Source of the DNA: Xylogone sp. PMI_703
Lineage: Eukaryota > Ascomycota > Leotiomycetes
Length of the DNA stretch: 64,000 nucleotides
Assembly: GCA_021399445.1 (NCBI GenBank)
Contig: JAJTUQ010000001.1
Coordinates: 3,038,001-3,102,000, forward strand
Reading direction: 5' to 3'
Shown: positions 11,966-24,026 of the stretch, piece after piece
Layout of the letters: the number at the start of each line of letters is the position of its first letter
Position numbering within the stretch: the stretch's first letter is position 1
The notes under the pieces: model-generated
The model's input: the letters and a program-made list of their open reading frames with translations, nothing else
The model's database searches: none
Told to the model about the DNA's origin: nothing
Program-made: the position numbers and the translations under genes

Positions 11966-12843
11966 CGTTTTTTCCTTTCAAGTTAACTTGCTTATTATAT
12001 TATAGAATTATAATTACTGTCATTGAATAGATTTTGTATTGAATACAGAGTTTGTTGTAATCATCTTGATAAGATGGATGCTAAGAGCTTAATAAAGGTA
12101 CATTCGGTTCGCGATTGGTCAGTTGCAAGGCTGCCTGGAGCTTGAACGGCTGCTTAAATTTAAGGTAATCAATTAAGAAATATTTGAGGATTCAAACGTG
12201 TTGCCCGTAGATATATCACATAAAACATCACCAAAAGAAACTTTTTGCTACATAGAGTGCATCAATGGTATCAATCAGTCTATGCAACTACTTATACCAA
12301 CATCCAACCCTCCTACCATCATCCACCCATAATCAGTAGTCCACCTCCCCAGGACTACGCATCCCCCGCATGAGAAGTCGATTCCCCCTCATCCTCACAG
12401 CCTGGTTCCTCCTCGTTACAATGAAACCAGACCGTGTGAGAATACTCCAATGGGAAATTCCAACAGTCGTTGCTATTAAATGACATTGCGGGATACAATA
12501 GAGAAAAAATAAAGGAAAATTTAGTATCAACCAGAGTAAACTAACTCCCTCAGTGACGAACCAAGAGAAAAAAATGGAGAGCATTGAGAGAAAGGAGAAG
12601 AAATTACACAATGAAGCAGATAAAAGCCAGGATGTTTCCGCTAGCGTAAAAGCAATCAGTCGCCTTGATCCACAGCACCGAGATGAAAAAAGAGCGCAAT
12701 GCTTGCTGGCCGCGTGCGATGAGAAGTCCTTGGTACATGTGAAAAGACCGCCGTAATTTTAAGAGGAACGCCGTTTCAATCCCGAGAAGGAATGCTGTTC
12801 TGTAAAATCGTACATCCAGACAGCTGTCTGAAGATTAAGGTGA
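11966..12843. other. Intergenic region with a 43-codon ORF
   Basis: The region lies between the G-alpha stop codon and the start of the 11965 gene. It contains one ATG-started minus-strand frame at 12486-12355 (43 residues, three Cys, acidic C-terminal half), which may be a small gene, an exon or chance. Otherwise it is AT-rich, with no recognised signal. The part nearest 12843 would be the 3' UTR of the G-alpha gene. Confidence 0.45.
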
Positions 12844-14070
12844 TTAGATCAAACCACAGAGACGTAAGTTCTCTTGGATGATGATATCTAGGGATGGATA
12901 TTAGCATATTATGAAGGTGATGTAGACAGGAAAACAAACCATTAACAGCAGCCATAACGAATCGGATTTGAGTGGTATCGGTTGCGCAGGTGAAATGGGT
13001 ATAAATTTGCTTGGTCTCATGCTGGTTTAAGCTGACGAATCTATTCAGGATGTAATCGCAGGCAGCTGCATAGTCATCGCCGCCCTCATAGTCGGGGAAG
13101 TAATTCTTCATTGGGCTCACTGGGAGCTTCTCCTTGAATCTATCAATCTTGTTGAGGAAGAGGATTATCGAGGTCTTGATGAACCATCGGGAATTGCAGA
13201 TTGAATCGAACAAAGTGAGAGCCTCTTGCATACGGTTGACCGTCTCATCTTCGAAGAGCAGCTGGTCGTATTCAGAAATGGCAACCAAGAACAAGATTGT
13301 CGTCACGTTCTCGAAACAATGAATCCACTTCTTTCGTTCTGATCGCTGTCCTCCGACGTCGAACATACGGTATGTAAGATCGCCAATAATGAAAGTTGTC
13401 TCAGTAATACCAGTGGTCTTGACACGAGAGCGAAGGACATCCTGGTCGTTGGGCATGTAGTCATGCTGCGCGATACGTTCAATGTTGTCGAAGTAGCTAA
13501 AGTAGGCGACGGTTAGAGTCAACAATCCAAGAGAACAAGTGATTTCAACTTACTATTTCGCTGAATCGTTCAATTGATATTCTCTCGATCGCTTGAAACA
13601 CTCCTGAACACCAGCATCCTTCCACAAAGCCTGGATGGCGCTTCCAACCTCGGGTGGTAAGTTGTCGCCTTCGATCTGCTGTGGTTGCATGAAGATGGTT
13701 TGGACGTGGTATTCTGCTCGCTGATCGTCCAAAGGAAGTTCCAACGACTCCATAGCTTCAAGGATGACTCGCATCGATTGTACAGTGTTGCTGAAAATGA
13801 TTTCTTTGAACGACTCCCTCTCGTCGCGCGAGTAGCCGCCTTCGTGGATGAGCTTCATCTGCTTAAGAATTGTGGACTTTCCAGATTCTCCAGCTCCTGT
13901 TACATATTAGTCGACTGCAGCTGATGATGAGGGCAGGAGCGCGTCTACTGACCAAGAAGCAGCATCTTAATCTCATTCCGCTGCAACATCTTATCCCGCT
14001 TCAACTGGTTCTCGATCTCCTCATTACGGGCCTTGCCCTCCTTCTCCTCAGTGCTCATGCCGCAACCCAT
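12844..14070 (-). CDS. GNA1: Heterotrimeric G-protein alpha subunit, group I (GNA-1/BCG1 type)
   Basis: Four exons: 14070-13953, 13896-13554, 13496-12940 and 12887-12844. They total 1062 nt and encode 353 residues, the usual length of fungal group I subunits. The N-terminus MGCGMS has the Gly2 myristoylation and Cys3 palmitoylation pattern. GTPase motifs are all present: GAGESGKST (P-loop), RVKTTGITE (switch I), DVGGQRSE (switch II), FLNKIDRF (NKxD) and TCATDT. The C-terminus NLRLCGLI carries the Cys at -4 that pertussis toxin modifies in Gi-type subunits. The first intron interrupts the P-loop region after the codon for Leu39. The protein couples seven-transmembrane receptors to adenylate cyclase and other effectors at the plasma membrane, controlling growth, mating and pathogenic development in relatives. 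Confidence 0.97.
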
Positions 14071-17000
14071 CTTGATGGATTGTTGTGTTAAGAATTAAAA
14101 GGTTGGTTAAAGGATTGTTGGTAATGTAAAATGGGCGAAAGGAATCGCGATCGAACTATGGGGCTGTCTCTCGTTTATTAGTGGAAGGCTCCCGGAGGCG
14201 TATGAATTGAAAGGAATGTAAAGCCAGAACGACGCGACAGGAGCAATTGCAACTGCGATGCTGATGAAGCGCACGAGCTGGCGAAAAGAATTTGGAAAGG
14301 CCTCTAGACTGTTTTGTTCGATGGTAACCGTCAAGCGTATCCCAATGTTTTGACGACCCCCTAAATAAGGGTCGTAAGCTCAAAGTGACCCGCTAGCTTT
14401 ACCCAAAACGTCCTGGGACAATAAACGAAGGAAAGGTGGTAAACGAGCACGGCAAAGCCTCGTCAATTGATGGACTGACCTTGGATTGATGCTTTCCTGT
14501 GGCCCTATGCAAAATATGCCTTCAGCCCCTCAACACTGTGGTTGTCGATCCAGAGTGCAAAAGGGATGCAGAGATGGAATAAAGAGGCAGAAGAGATTAG
14601 AGGCAGGTCTGACCTTCCGCGTCTGGCGAGGGTTTAGGGGGTGGATGCGACTGGGCGGAGCTGCCGGGTTCGCTGCTGCTGTGCTAACCGACCTCTCTTA
14701 CGACTGGTCCCTACTACGCAGAAGGAACGCGCACTCTGCTCTCGAAAACGATGCAAACGACCGACACTGCAAGAAGGAAGACAGATTGCTGCCACACACC
14801 AGCACCACGACAAAAAGATTATGGTTCCGGGAGAGGAAGAAAGTCAAAAAGCGACGGGAGAAGAAAATGAGGAGAGGAAATGGGGGAGTAGAGGAGAGGC
14901 CGTGGTCCTCAGTGGTCAACGGAGAGTATTATTAAAGCTGACCTCGATCGCGCAGCCTCCAGCGTCGCGTTGTACCGAGCGTTAAACCACAAGGGGCCTG
15001 CCCAAATACCGTTCGCTACTAGCCCAGGGGGACGGTCTCCACCAGTGCAGAACTGGTATCAGACCTTTGGCAGAGGCTTAAAAGGGGTTTCTATTGGCGT
15101 GGGTCACCACAGTCACGACGTGCCTTCTGGCTAGCCCAGAGGAGTGGGATTTGCCCCAGGATGCGCTGCTGGCCGTGCTGCTTTGCTGCTGCTTGCTTTT
15201 GCTCCAACCCTCAAAAGGACCGGCCGTCCGTCTCAGGATGCACCTGTTTCGAGGCTCGACGTGACGGACAGGCACAAAGAGCCACCCCAGAGCACCACTG
15301 ATCAATTATCACCTTCACATCACTTCCCATGGCAGCTATGATCACCTCTGCTCCATCGGCGCTGCGGTCGGGAGCCCTGCCTCAACCGGCACCTGCAGCA
15401 GCTGCAGCAGGCATGATCTCTGCGAGTCCTTGATCCGCATCTGGTTTCGATCTCGGACCCAGACTCCTTTGAGCTGTAACTGGTCTCCGCCGTCGCGAAC
15501 GACTCGCCGCCGAAAATGTACGGGCAAATTAGCTGCCATGCACGCCACGCCGCCACAGCCTTTGGCGATGGTATTCAGATCCAATGGCAGATGTCGAATG
15601 GAGAGCAGGCTTGACTGCCACCGTACAAGTACGCTGCAATGTCCGTCGTACTGTTAATTAGTGGTACACAAGTGGCACTTTTGGCTAGGAACGGGAAATC
15701 TGTCTCTGGTCCCAGTTGTCGAGAACCAGCTGCTTGCCCCCAAAATGCATCTGAAACACCTGCACCATCCACGGCAGTTCCATCGTTGGTTACTATGCGA
15801 TATCCTTGAGCCTCATGCATCGACATTGCCACATGCCGACTGAACCGTGCTGCACTTTACAGTGGCGCCTTTGCTGTACTGTACTGGAAAGCCGAGTCTC
15901 GTCCCGTACACAGCACCGTATTCTCTGTCTCGTACAGCATATTTAACCTTGAAAGCTCCAGCAGTCAGGACCCGTGGAGCAACCAGAGCCCGACGGACCT
16001 GATGTTCGTTGCTCGAGCCCCTTACCGGTACGGGACCCCTGTCCTCCACTTGCGAAATACTTTTGGGCCAGAAAAAAATCCCCGGCCAATCATCCTTCCT
16101 ACAGCGACATGACGACGATTTCACCTCGACTCCTGAAAATGGATTGCAACAGGGGAGAAAGCACGGGACGACATGCTGTGGCTGCACTCAGCAACGTTTT
16201 GCTGTAGTAATCATGAACATGCTTCTAGAAGCTATTCAAGGATTTCCCGGTGTTCTCACATCAGGTGCGCCTGGGTAATGTTACCCTATCACGTCCCAAT
16301 GGGGTCTGCATCATTTCGCTTCCTTTGTGAGGACCGCAATGCAGGCTTGGGCATACCGCAGTAAACGGCTCGGGTTCCTGGATTTCCTTTCGCAGATTAG
16401 AAGAGGGAAGGTCGGACCATTAATTGCGGGATTGCCACGTGGAAAATTTTCTTTTCATCTCTCAAGCTAATTCTCCCTTTTTCTGGCACTGACGCAAAGG
16501 GTGGAGATGGCGTTCCCGCGACAGAAAAGGGATCGTTTCTGATAATTGCACCAGGACAGTGCTGATTTTCTTTGTCCATGCCTTCCAGAATCCCAGTTAC
16601 AGAATAATTTCCACTAATGAAAAGCCTTGGTTTCCGAGTTTCGGTCATATCGTCATAGCTAGCCCTAGAGTGATAGACAGAATACCATGTGGCTGGCCTG
16701 TCGGGACAACGAAGCTTAGATGTATACGACGTAGTACTTTTACTATCTTTACTCTCTTTCGGAGGATTGTATCACAGCATGACTTTCCCACTTCTTGTCT
16801 GTGCGGATAGGACAGTACTATTACACAGTACGGCACAGGAAAAGCATTAGCATCATGTTGTTTTCATATGCGTTGACCATTATTTGCGGTTGAGCCCCGG
16901 ATGAGGAGTCAATACCAATAAGCTAAGGTATATTTATGCTTCCCGCTTCCCCCTCACGCGGGACGGTACGGTACTGCTTCAATGGGGCGTTCATTAGTGA

Positions 17001-18387
17001 CAAAATAAACCTATGAAGTAGAACACGAGGAGGTATGCTCCGCAGCAAATTGACTGCCGGTGTATTCTGCGCTCTGTAGCCATGTACGTCGGCTTGAACC
17101 GATCGGTCAGAAGTGTAAGTATCTGTAAGTTATCAATTCCGTTTCTCAATGTACATTATGTGTCAGGGATATAGAGATTTCCGTCTATGCTTTTATTATA
17201 TCTCCCTCCCTTCCTGTTGTCGGGCCACAGCCTGCACATTCCGCCTTTTATATTACCCTTATCTATTCTAGATAGTTATTGCCTACTCAAGAAGGAAAGA
17301 ACTCAGGTGCAGAAACCATGCAGGTGGCCTAGTGAAAGCCGCCTCGCGATCTCGTCATCGTCTGACAACTCCCAATTGAGTTGGACCGGCTTATGTGCTG
17401 GGGATAGTAATGTTACATTACAACGCTCTATTGTGCAAAGGGTTCATAAATATTGCTAGAAGTGAAGCAGAGTCTTCCAGCTCTTCATCATTCTACCGGC
17501 GATAGTCGATTCATATCGAGTCTTCTTTTGCCGCGACGATAAGTAATAGAACTTTCAGTCGTGAAGTAGAGGCGACAGAATACGAGCTTGTGAAAGCCTA
17601 GGAGGCTGTGCTTATATTCAGCAGGCATGGGAGGGCTGTCAGCAGGATTATTCCCACCTCAGTCCTAAATGCGATCTAGACAAGGGGTCGTCTACTAAAT
17701 GCTGTTCTAAGTAGTCCATGGCTGAATTCTCTGATCTCCAGGAGTGCTAAGAAAGGAAAATATCTGGAGTGAAAGCTCTCTTGAAAGATATAAATGTTAA
17801 TCTTCGCTAGGCGTGGTATGTATGACCCCTTGATCATGTCTAGGATGTCTCGAGGCTACGATATTACAGTATGCAGCTAAAAAGCCTAAAGCACAAAGCT
17901 AGAACCCACGCATTATGCAAGTAAGCTCTACTTCTGTCAGAGATAGATAATTAGACGCCAGCCTACATTGTCTAGAGTAGAAGCTAAAAAATAAGACGTG
18001 CAACAAAAGTCGGTTGTCCCTTGGCCTCCCACCCGTGACTTCAGCTGACGACCTTTTTGGTGTGGGAGTTCCAAAAATATAATTTTCCCGACAGCTGGCA
18101 GGTGTAATTCTGCAGTCAAAAGGCGTTTTTAATAAATCGCTCTCAGCTCAGTATACCATCCGGCCAAATAGAGCACGCAGAGCCAATGATTCATAAACAC
18201 CATTAAAGTCTACCCAAAAATAATGCCAACAGTATCCCATATGGGACCATATAACACGTGAACCAAGTACGGCTCGAAACTCTGCGGACCCTAACAGGAA
18301 CATGCATTTATACAATATACATTCGCGCTTTCAAGTCTATAAGCACAAATAGTAAACGTCTTTTACACATCGTCGTCTGTACTGCCC
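14071..18387. other. Long intergenic region upstream of G-alpha, no gene supported
   Basis: 4.3 kb without a supportable gene. The first 2 kb (about 14400-16500) is GC-rich with overlapping chance ORFs on both strands. The rest is more AT-rich. Pentameric GTACT/TGTAC motifs recur, for example near 15872-15890 and 16960-16975. The 14071-15000 part, on the 5' side of the G-alpha gene, would contain its promoter and leader; the remainder is unexplained. Confidence 0.5.
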
Positions 18388-18785
18388 TCAAGGCCGTGAA
18401 GCCGCGCCGTTCTCCTTCGCCGACCGGAGGAATGAGTTGTTACACTCTTCGTAGGCTCTTCCAGCACCAAAGCCCAATCCAACCCAAGCAGGCCAAGTCC
18501 TTCTCTTAAATAAGAGGACTGAGAAAACAATACCAAAGGACACACCGAGTGACGAGCGGATTATCATGGAGGAGAGACATCGGTCCCACTAATATACCAT
18601 TAATCTGTTAGCCTAATACCTCAACCACTAGCTTAAAACCATTGTACGTGTTGAATATATAAGATAAACTGCTGCATTTCACCCCAGTATGGGAAGGAAA
18701 GCCATACCTTCTCGTTCAGAAGAGCTTCACTAACTGGCTTGCTGGGTCGCGCGACCGGTGGAGGGGGAATCGAGGTCTCCGGCAT
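18388..18785 (-). CDS. MIC10: MICOS complex subunit Mic10
   Basis: Two exons, 18785-18708 and 18588-18388, split by an intron with donor GTATGG, branch site GCTAAC and acceptor TTAG. The product is 92 residues, close to the family's usual length. A Pro-rich N-terminus is followed by NEKWDRCLSSMI, a first membrane segment (SSLGVSFGIVFSVLLF), a short charged loop KRRTWP, and a second membrane segment carrying the diagnostic glycine motif GLGFGAGRAY. Mic10 bends the mitochondrial inner membrane at crista junctions through oligomerisation driven by these glycine motifs. The gene lies head to head with URB2, with 309 bp between the two start codons. Confidence 0.92.
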
Positions 18786-19094
18786 GGCTGCAAAAATAAT
18801 CTATTCAAATGTTAATAAACTAAATTGCAGTATCTCACTATCTCAATTGGCTTACTGCAATATGTTATGATACACACTGAGGGGTATTAAAGAGCTCTTG
18901 AAGCTGTGGATATTCGGGTTCACGGTTTCTTGTCTGCCAACGCCTTGGAAATCGCCTCGGCGGTGAGGTGTTCCGGCCTGATCAGGAATAGTGCTAGTTT
19001 TCTGCCAATTTTATTTTCGTAGATTGCTGCTGTGACCTTTTTTTCCAATTGGAGGATACCATATACGGGGAAGCACTGGGATAAGATATTTATT
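18786..19094. promoter_or_regulatory. Shared divergent promoter region of MIC10 and URB2
   Basis: The 309 bp between the two start codons must hold the promoters and leaders of both genes. A minus-strand open frame (19129-18920) crosses it and ends with a protein-like stretch (LTAEAISKALADKKP), but it lacks a convincing start or splice partner. No binding site was identified. Confidence 0.5.
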
Positions 19095-22000
19095 ATGGTA
19101 AGACAGTACAAATACTTTATGGGTATCAACTAACTGACAATGCCTGTGTCAACGTACAGTCTTCCCAGTCTCGTGCTGCGCAAGAGAAGCTTGCGGAGCT
19201 TGAAAATGTTTCCGCGCCTTATGAACATCAACTTTTAGAAGCTGCGAAATTCATTGGCGTTGACCTATATGCAATTGGGAAGGAGAGTAGCAATGTCTCA
19301 AAAGAGGCAGATAAATATCGATTTTCTGCTTTCCATGCTAGAGAGGAATGGTTGCTACGTTGGCTACTAAAGAAACTTCAGTCACCCAAGGATAACATTC
19401 CAAGGTAAGTAGCTTATATTGTCTGGTTGAACCGAGTTCTAATCGAGGATATAGGACTTCCTCCCTCTCATGGCGACTCCTTCGGCACAGTCTCCAGTCT
19501 ATCCCACTATCCAATGCCTCTCGAATATTGAACGAGAGAAAATTTATGACCATATTGCAACAAACTGTCTACGATGTTCAAATGCAGCAGGAGAAATCCG
19601 AAGCCCAGATGAACTATGTATCTGAATCAAGTTCGACAGTACAAGAGCAGCCAGCGAAAGTGTCTAAAAAGCGCAAGAGGTCCGGAGAGTTAGTCAAAAC
19701 GGCTACTGGCAGCGGGAATTATGTGTTATCAGACATAGTTGACTCGATATTTTGCTGTATAAGTGATATCATCGCTGCCTCGAAGCCAATATTTGTCGGC
19801 GTAGAGGGTGATATAGACGCTTCCTTCTCAGCCGAATGTATTGGATCTGTAATCCGGACTTCAGGCGCTGAATCAGCGAAGATCTTGGGCTCGTGGCTTG
19901 CCATCTGTGAGAAGACATTGAATATAGAGATATCGTCTGTTCCTATTAACGCAAGGAGATGGCTTTCTCCATTCCTAAGCATATGGGAGTCTCATGCGAT
20001 AGATAATGGGGACACATATCTATTCTCCCAATCCTGCGCGAACCCACTTCTATCCCTGCTCCGGTCTCTGAAGGAATCCTTTAATACTATATTGTTAAAT
20101 TCTGTAAGGTCGGAGTGGCTCATAGAGTTAGAACAGTTTGTTGCACGCCATATCATTATTCCTGCAAGGGCAACAGGTGGAGAATCTGGCACTTCCGATT
20201 TCGACACAATTCTGGGTGAAGGGGCTTTGGCGCTGCATTCTGATTATGCTCCCATCTTGTTTGATATTGCGATAAGGTTATTAACCTCCCACGCCTCTCG
20301 AAAGTGGCGGCCTCAAGATGAGAAGTGGCTTCAAGCCACATTTGCAACATTTAAAGATGCCATATCGTCGATGAACCCAGATGATCGAAATAAATCTATC
20401 TATGGAATGCTGGAAAGTGTTATGCGCTTCAAATTAGACTTAGACTTGTCTATGCTCAAATCTATTGCACTAGAGTATGCCTTGTTAGATCCGTATACTG
20501 ATTGGAAATTACTTGCCATGGTTATGCGAATCGACATCAATACATTTCTTATACCAAATGACGAAGATAATATATTAGAAAATGTTCTGAGACGGGTTAC
20601 CAAGGCCTCTTTGGACGAAGGAAACATGAGACTGATATCAAAAGAAATCGTACCACAGATTATCATCCCTCTAATGCGAGGTTTTTCTAAAGCTAGGGAT
20701 TTATCAGGCTTTATACGTCACTGGTTTTTCCAAACTGTGGCATTAGAACAACTTCGTAAGAAGTCAAAAATCCAACCAGCGGGTTTCGGTGTATGGGAAG
20801 ATGAGGATCTCCAAGATGAGTTGAGTGAACTTTTCGAAGCCTCGCTCACGCTTCAGCAAATCGACGTGCTTCTAGATTGGCTTTGTTCCCAAGCATTAGA
20901 AAATATAGATGCCGTGTGCTTGATCCTCGACGCTGTTGCCGGCTCTATCCGTCAAGAAGAAGTTGTAGACCATATTGGGCTCCGTCTTTATCATATAATA
21001 TTCGATGGTGGACACGCCGAGAGATTGACTGATGCATATAAGTGGAGATCCTGGAGAATACTATCCAAGACATTAGGATGGATCTCAGGTGCCTCAATTA
21101 CGGAGTTTGAGGATCTTTGGGAAAGAAAGGCCAAACCGTTCGATCAACTATCAGCCTCTGTTCCTGAAATTGGACATAAGTCTATAGAGCTCGAACCACT
21201 TGAACATTTTAAATGTCTATGTGCGTGCTGGGACAATGCTAGAGCCGGCGCTCAGGTGGAGCAAGAGCTGAGCCCCTTAATACAGAAGTCGGTGGGAAAG
21301 ATGAGTAGAGGTATGGGCAAGATAGTGAGACGCATGCGAGATGGTAAAGCCTTGAATACAGTCAGTATTAGCACCAAACTCTCTGGTTATTTACCAGGAG
21401 AGCTATGGGCATATTGGTCACTTGGTCAATGCATATTTACAGAGCATCCAAAAGCACTTGAGTACGATCTCATTAATTATTCTAATTGAAGGTCCATCGT
21501 TAATATTTTCACAGGTTATGCTCTGACTCGCCGGACGATCCTTTCAAATGTATAATGGAAAGCATGCTTGATCTTGCGACTTTCCAGATAACATCCAATG
21601 ACACTGAAATTTTACCTGGATCGCCCCAAGAAGTCTTCTCAAAACTATGGCTATCTATACTTTCGGATGACTGTATTTTGAATAACCAGACGGTTACGAG
21701 TATGTGCTACAGTGCTTATGGTAGTTATTAAGCATCTCTTTTGACTAACATTACTCCCAGGTCACATAATCGATGTCTTGCTATCAAATATCACTACAGA
21801 TTCTGAAAAGGATGTGAAAGTTTGGAATAAGCTCTCCGCTGAGTATTTACTGCGGCTCCCACTGGAGGCGTTTTCAAAAAGACAGAGGGAACGGATCCTA
21901 GGTGGTTGGCTACCTAGAGCCCTTGATTCGTCACTTAGTCAGATCCAAGATGGTACATATGCTTCGGTCCTAAGCTTAAAAGTAAAGATTCTGCAACGAC

Positions 22001-23811
22001 CGACAGCTTATAAGGTAATATTTCAATTGATTCCATTTTCTATAGCCTTAGGTGATTGACTGGACTCAGGACATGAAGTTTGAGGATCTTGTTCAGTTGG
22101 GTATGTACCTAACTTCACAGATACCACAACCACGAGTTATCTTAAGCTTGTACAGAGAGCTAGCACGATTAACATTATCGTAAGTTAACCACAGTCCTTT
22201 TATTGACTGACATTAATATGGTTCTAGATTCGTCGCCACTAACATGGATCAAACCTGGAACCGGGAGTATATGCTAGAAGCGATCCAATTCCTCAAAAAG
22301 AGAATAGAGGTAGACAAGAAAAGTGTGGAAAATGATTGCTATACCCTGGATACACTAGCACAAGTGGTTGCCACTACACTTATTTCAAATTCCGTTACCA
22401 TAAATAAATTAAGTGTGGTCAGCACATCTGAGTATGAGGATATCATTTCAACCTATCGATCAGCTCTTCTATCTAGATTGAAGAGCCTTCTACACAAACC
22501 AGGCAAATATGACAATGATGATAGTGCAAGATCGCTATTGCTTCTTGCCACCCTGAATGCTCTAGAAACCGTTGGCGTTGACGAAGGAAAGCTATCTAAG
22601 CGCGCTGAAGATGCACAAGCTTGTGTTGCGTCTATGAATGAAAGAAATCTAGAGATAGGAAGGGAACTAGGTACCTTTATGGCAGCTCACACGCACCTAG
22701 AAACCCCTTTCCAGGGTCTTGCAACAACGACATCGGGAAGAAAGGCTATAAGCGTTAGCACACTTGGGCTACTTGATGGCCTAGATGAGTACGGGAAATT
22801 GCAGGTTCTTCAAAGTCTTTTGGAGGAGGCTTTTGATGGCCCGGATGCTCTTGAAAACCTGCTTGCAGCGAGGCAGATTATTGCATCTTGTCAAGGTAAT
22901 CACCTACCAATTGTGTCTACGCCAGTATAGCTTGCTAATTTGAGATTTAGATGTCCGCCGTGCTAACCATACTTCTTCTGAGGAGCCAGACTATGATCTA
23001 TCAGAAACCTATTCTCAGCTATGTTCTCGCATGTGGAAAACGACTAGCGTGCGGCAATTCTGCTTAATAACTGAAATCATGGAGGTGATGCTTCGTATTA
23101 AGGTGAACACCATTAAGATCTAATTATGTAGTAATCTGCTAACGTCAATTTTAGGGCAGAGCATTATCTCAATGGAACATCGACGGCACGCTTGGTAGTG
23201 TAGCCATAACATGCTCTCGTAATGGCCCATCCCTGAATTCGAGTCGAGCCGGAACGATCTACCTTCATCTTTGCCGCCTTGTACAGGTTGTCCTTACAAA
23301 CCATCGCCTCAAAATAGAAGGCCACTTCCATCTTGTGGTTCAAACAATGCAGTCACTCCTCCGTTGCTTCTTCGCACCTCTCCCGTACACTAACAAAATA
23401 TTTACCAGGCGAGTTGCCCCACCACCCTGGCTTTCTACCCGCCCTCAATATCAGCTCACAGCCGTTCATGGTGCAGCTTATACACGTCTCTTGACTTTGA
23501 TCTGCAACCCTTCCGTCTCTACGGTGACACACTCACAGCACAATCCACTCACATCTGCAACAGATAAGGCAAAACGCATAGCAGGCCAGCATATGCAATT
23601 CGTACTAGCCACCTATATCAAATTGCAGTTGGAGATGAGAATGAAACCTGAAGTTAGGGAGAAGATGGTTCCAGGATTATATGCTATCTTTGATACTACG
23701 ACCGTGGAGATGAGAAGAATGATAGGAGATGGGCTAGACTCAAGTGGAAGGGCGCTATTAGGGACACTAGTCCGAGACTACCGGAAATTTGGGAAGTGGA
23801 AGGGCGGTTGA
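19095..23811 (+). CDS. URB2: Nucleolar 27S pre-rRNA processing protein Urb2/Npa2
   Basis: Nine proposed exons: 19095-19097, 19160-19404, 19455-21461, 21515-21699, 21761-22014, 22052-22179, 22228-22895, 22951-23102 and 23155-23811. They total 4299 nt and encode 1432 residues, with all phases matching. The C-terminal Urb2 domain is clear: EGHFHLVVQTMQSLLRCFF, YTRLLTLICNPSVSTV, ATDKAKRIAGQHMQFVL, PEVREKMVPGLYAIFD and DSSGRALLGTLVRDYRKFGK. The N-terminal part has the family segment WLLRWLLKKLQ...SSLSWRLLRHSLQSIP. Urb2 is a large alpha-helical nucleolar protein of early 60S pre-ribosomes. The start is odd: the only in-frame ATG with a donor is the isolated ATG|GTAAGA at 19095, joined over a 62-nt intron (CTAACTGAC branch region) to the second exon. 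That first junction is inferred; the rest is well supported. Confidence 0.92.
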
Positions 23812-24026
23812 TCTATTATTTGTGGGGAATACAAGATGTGATAGATAACTATTACTCCGCGTACCTAGTTATTTCAGGATAGGCCATAGGCACAATATGG
23901 ACATACTCACCACTTCTTTATTGCCTTTGTAATATTGGATTGGGCACATATTTCCACAGTGAAATCAAACACAAGATACATACTGTCCCGCTTCGTGGCG
24001 CCAATATTTTCTCTCAGGTCCGCAAC

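Noticed and set aside
22085..22110. 20-nt intron in URB2 (GTATGTACC...CACAG)
   Set aside because: It is too short to splice, and reading through keeps the frame and gives a family-like sequence (SLYRELARLTL).
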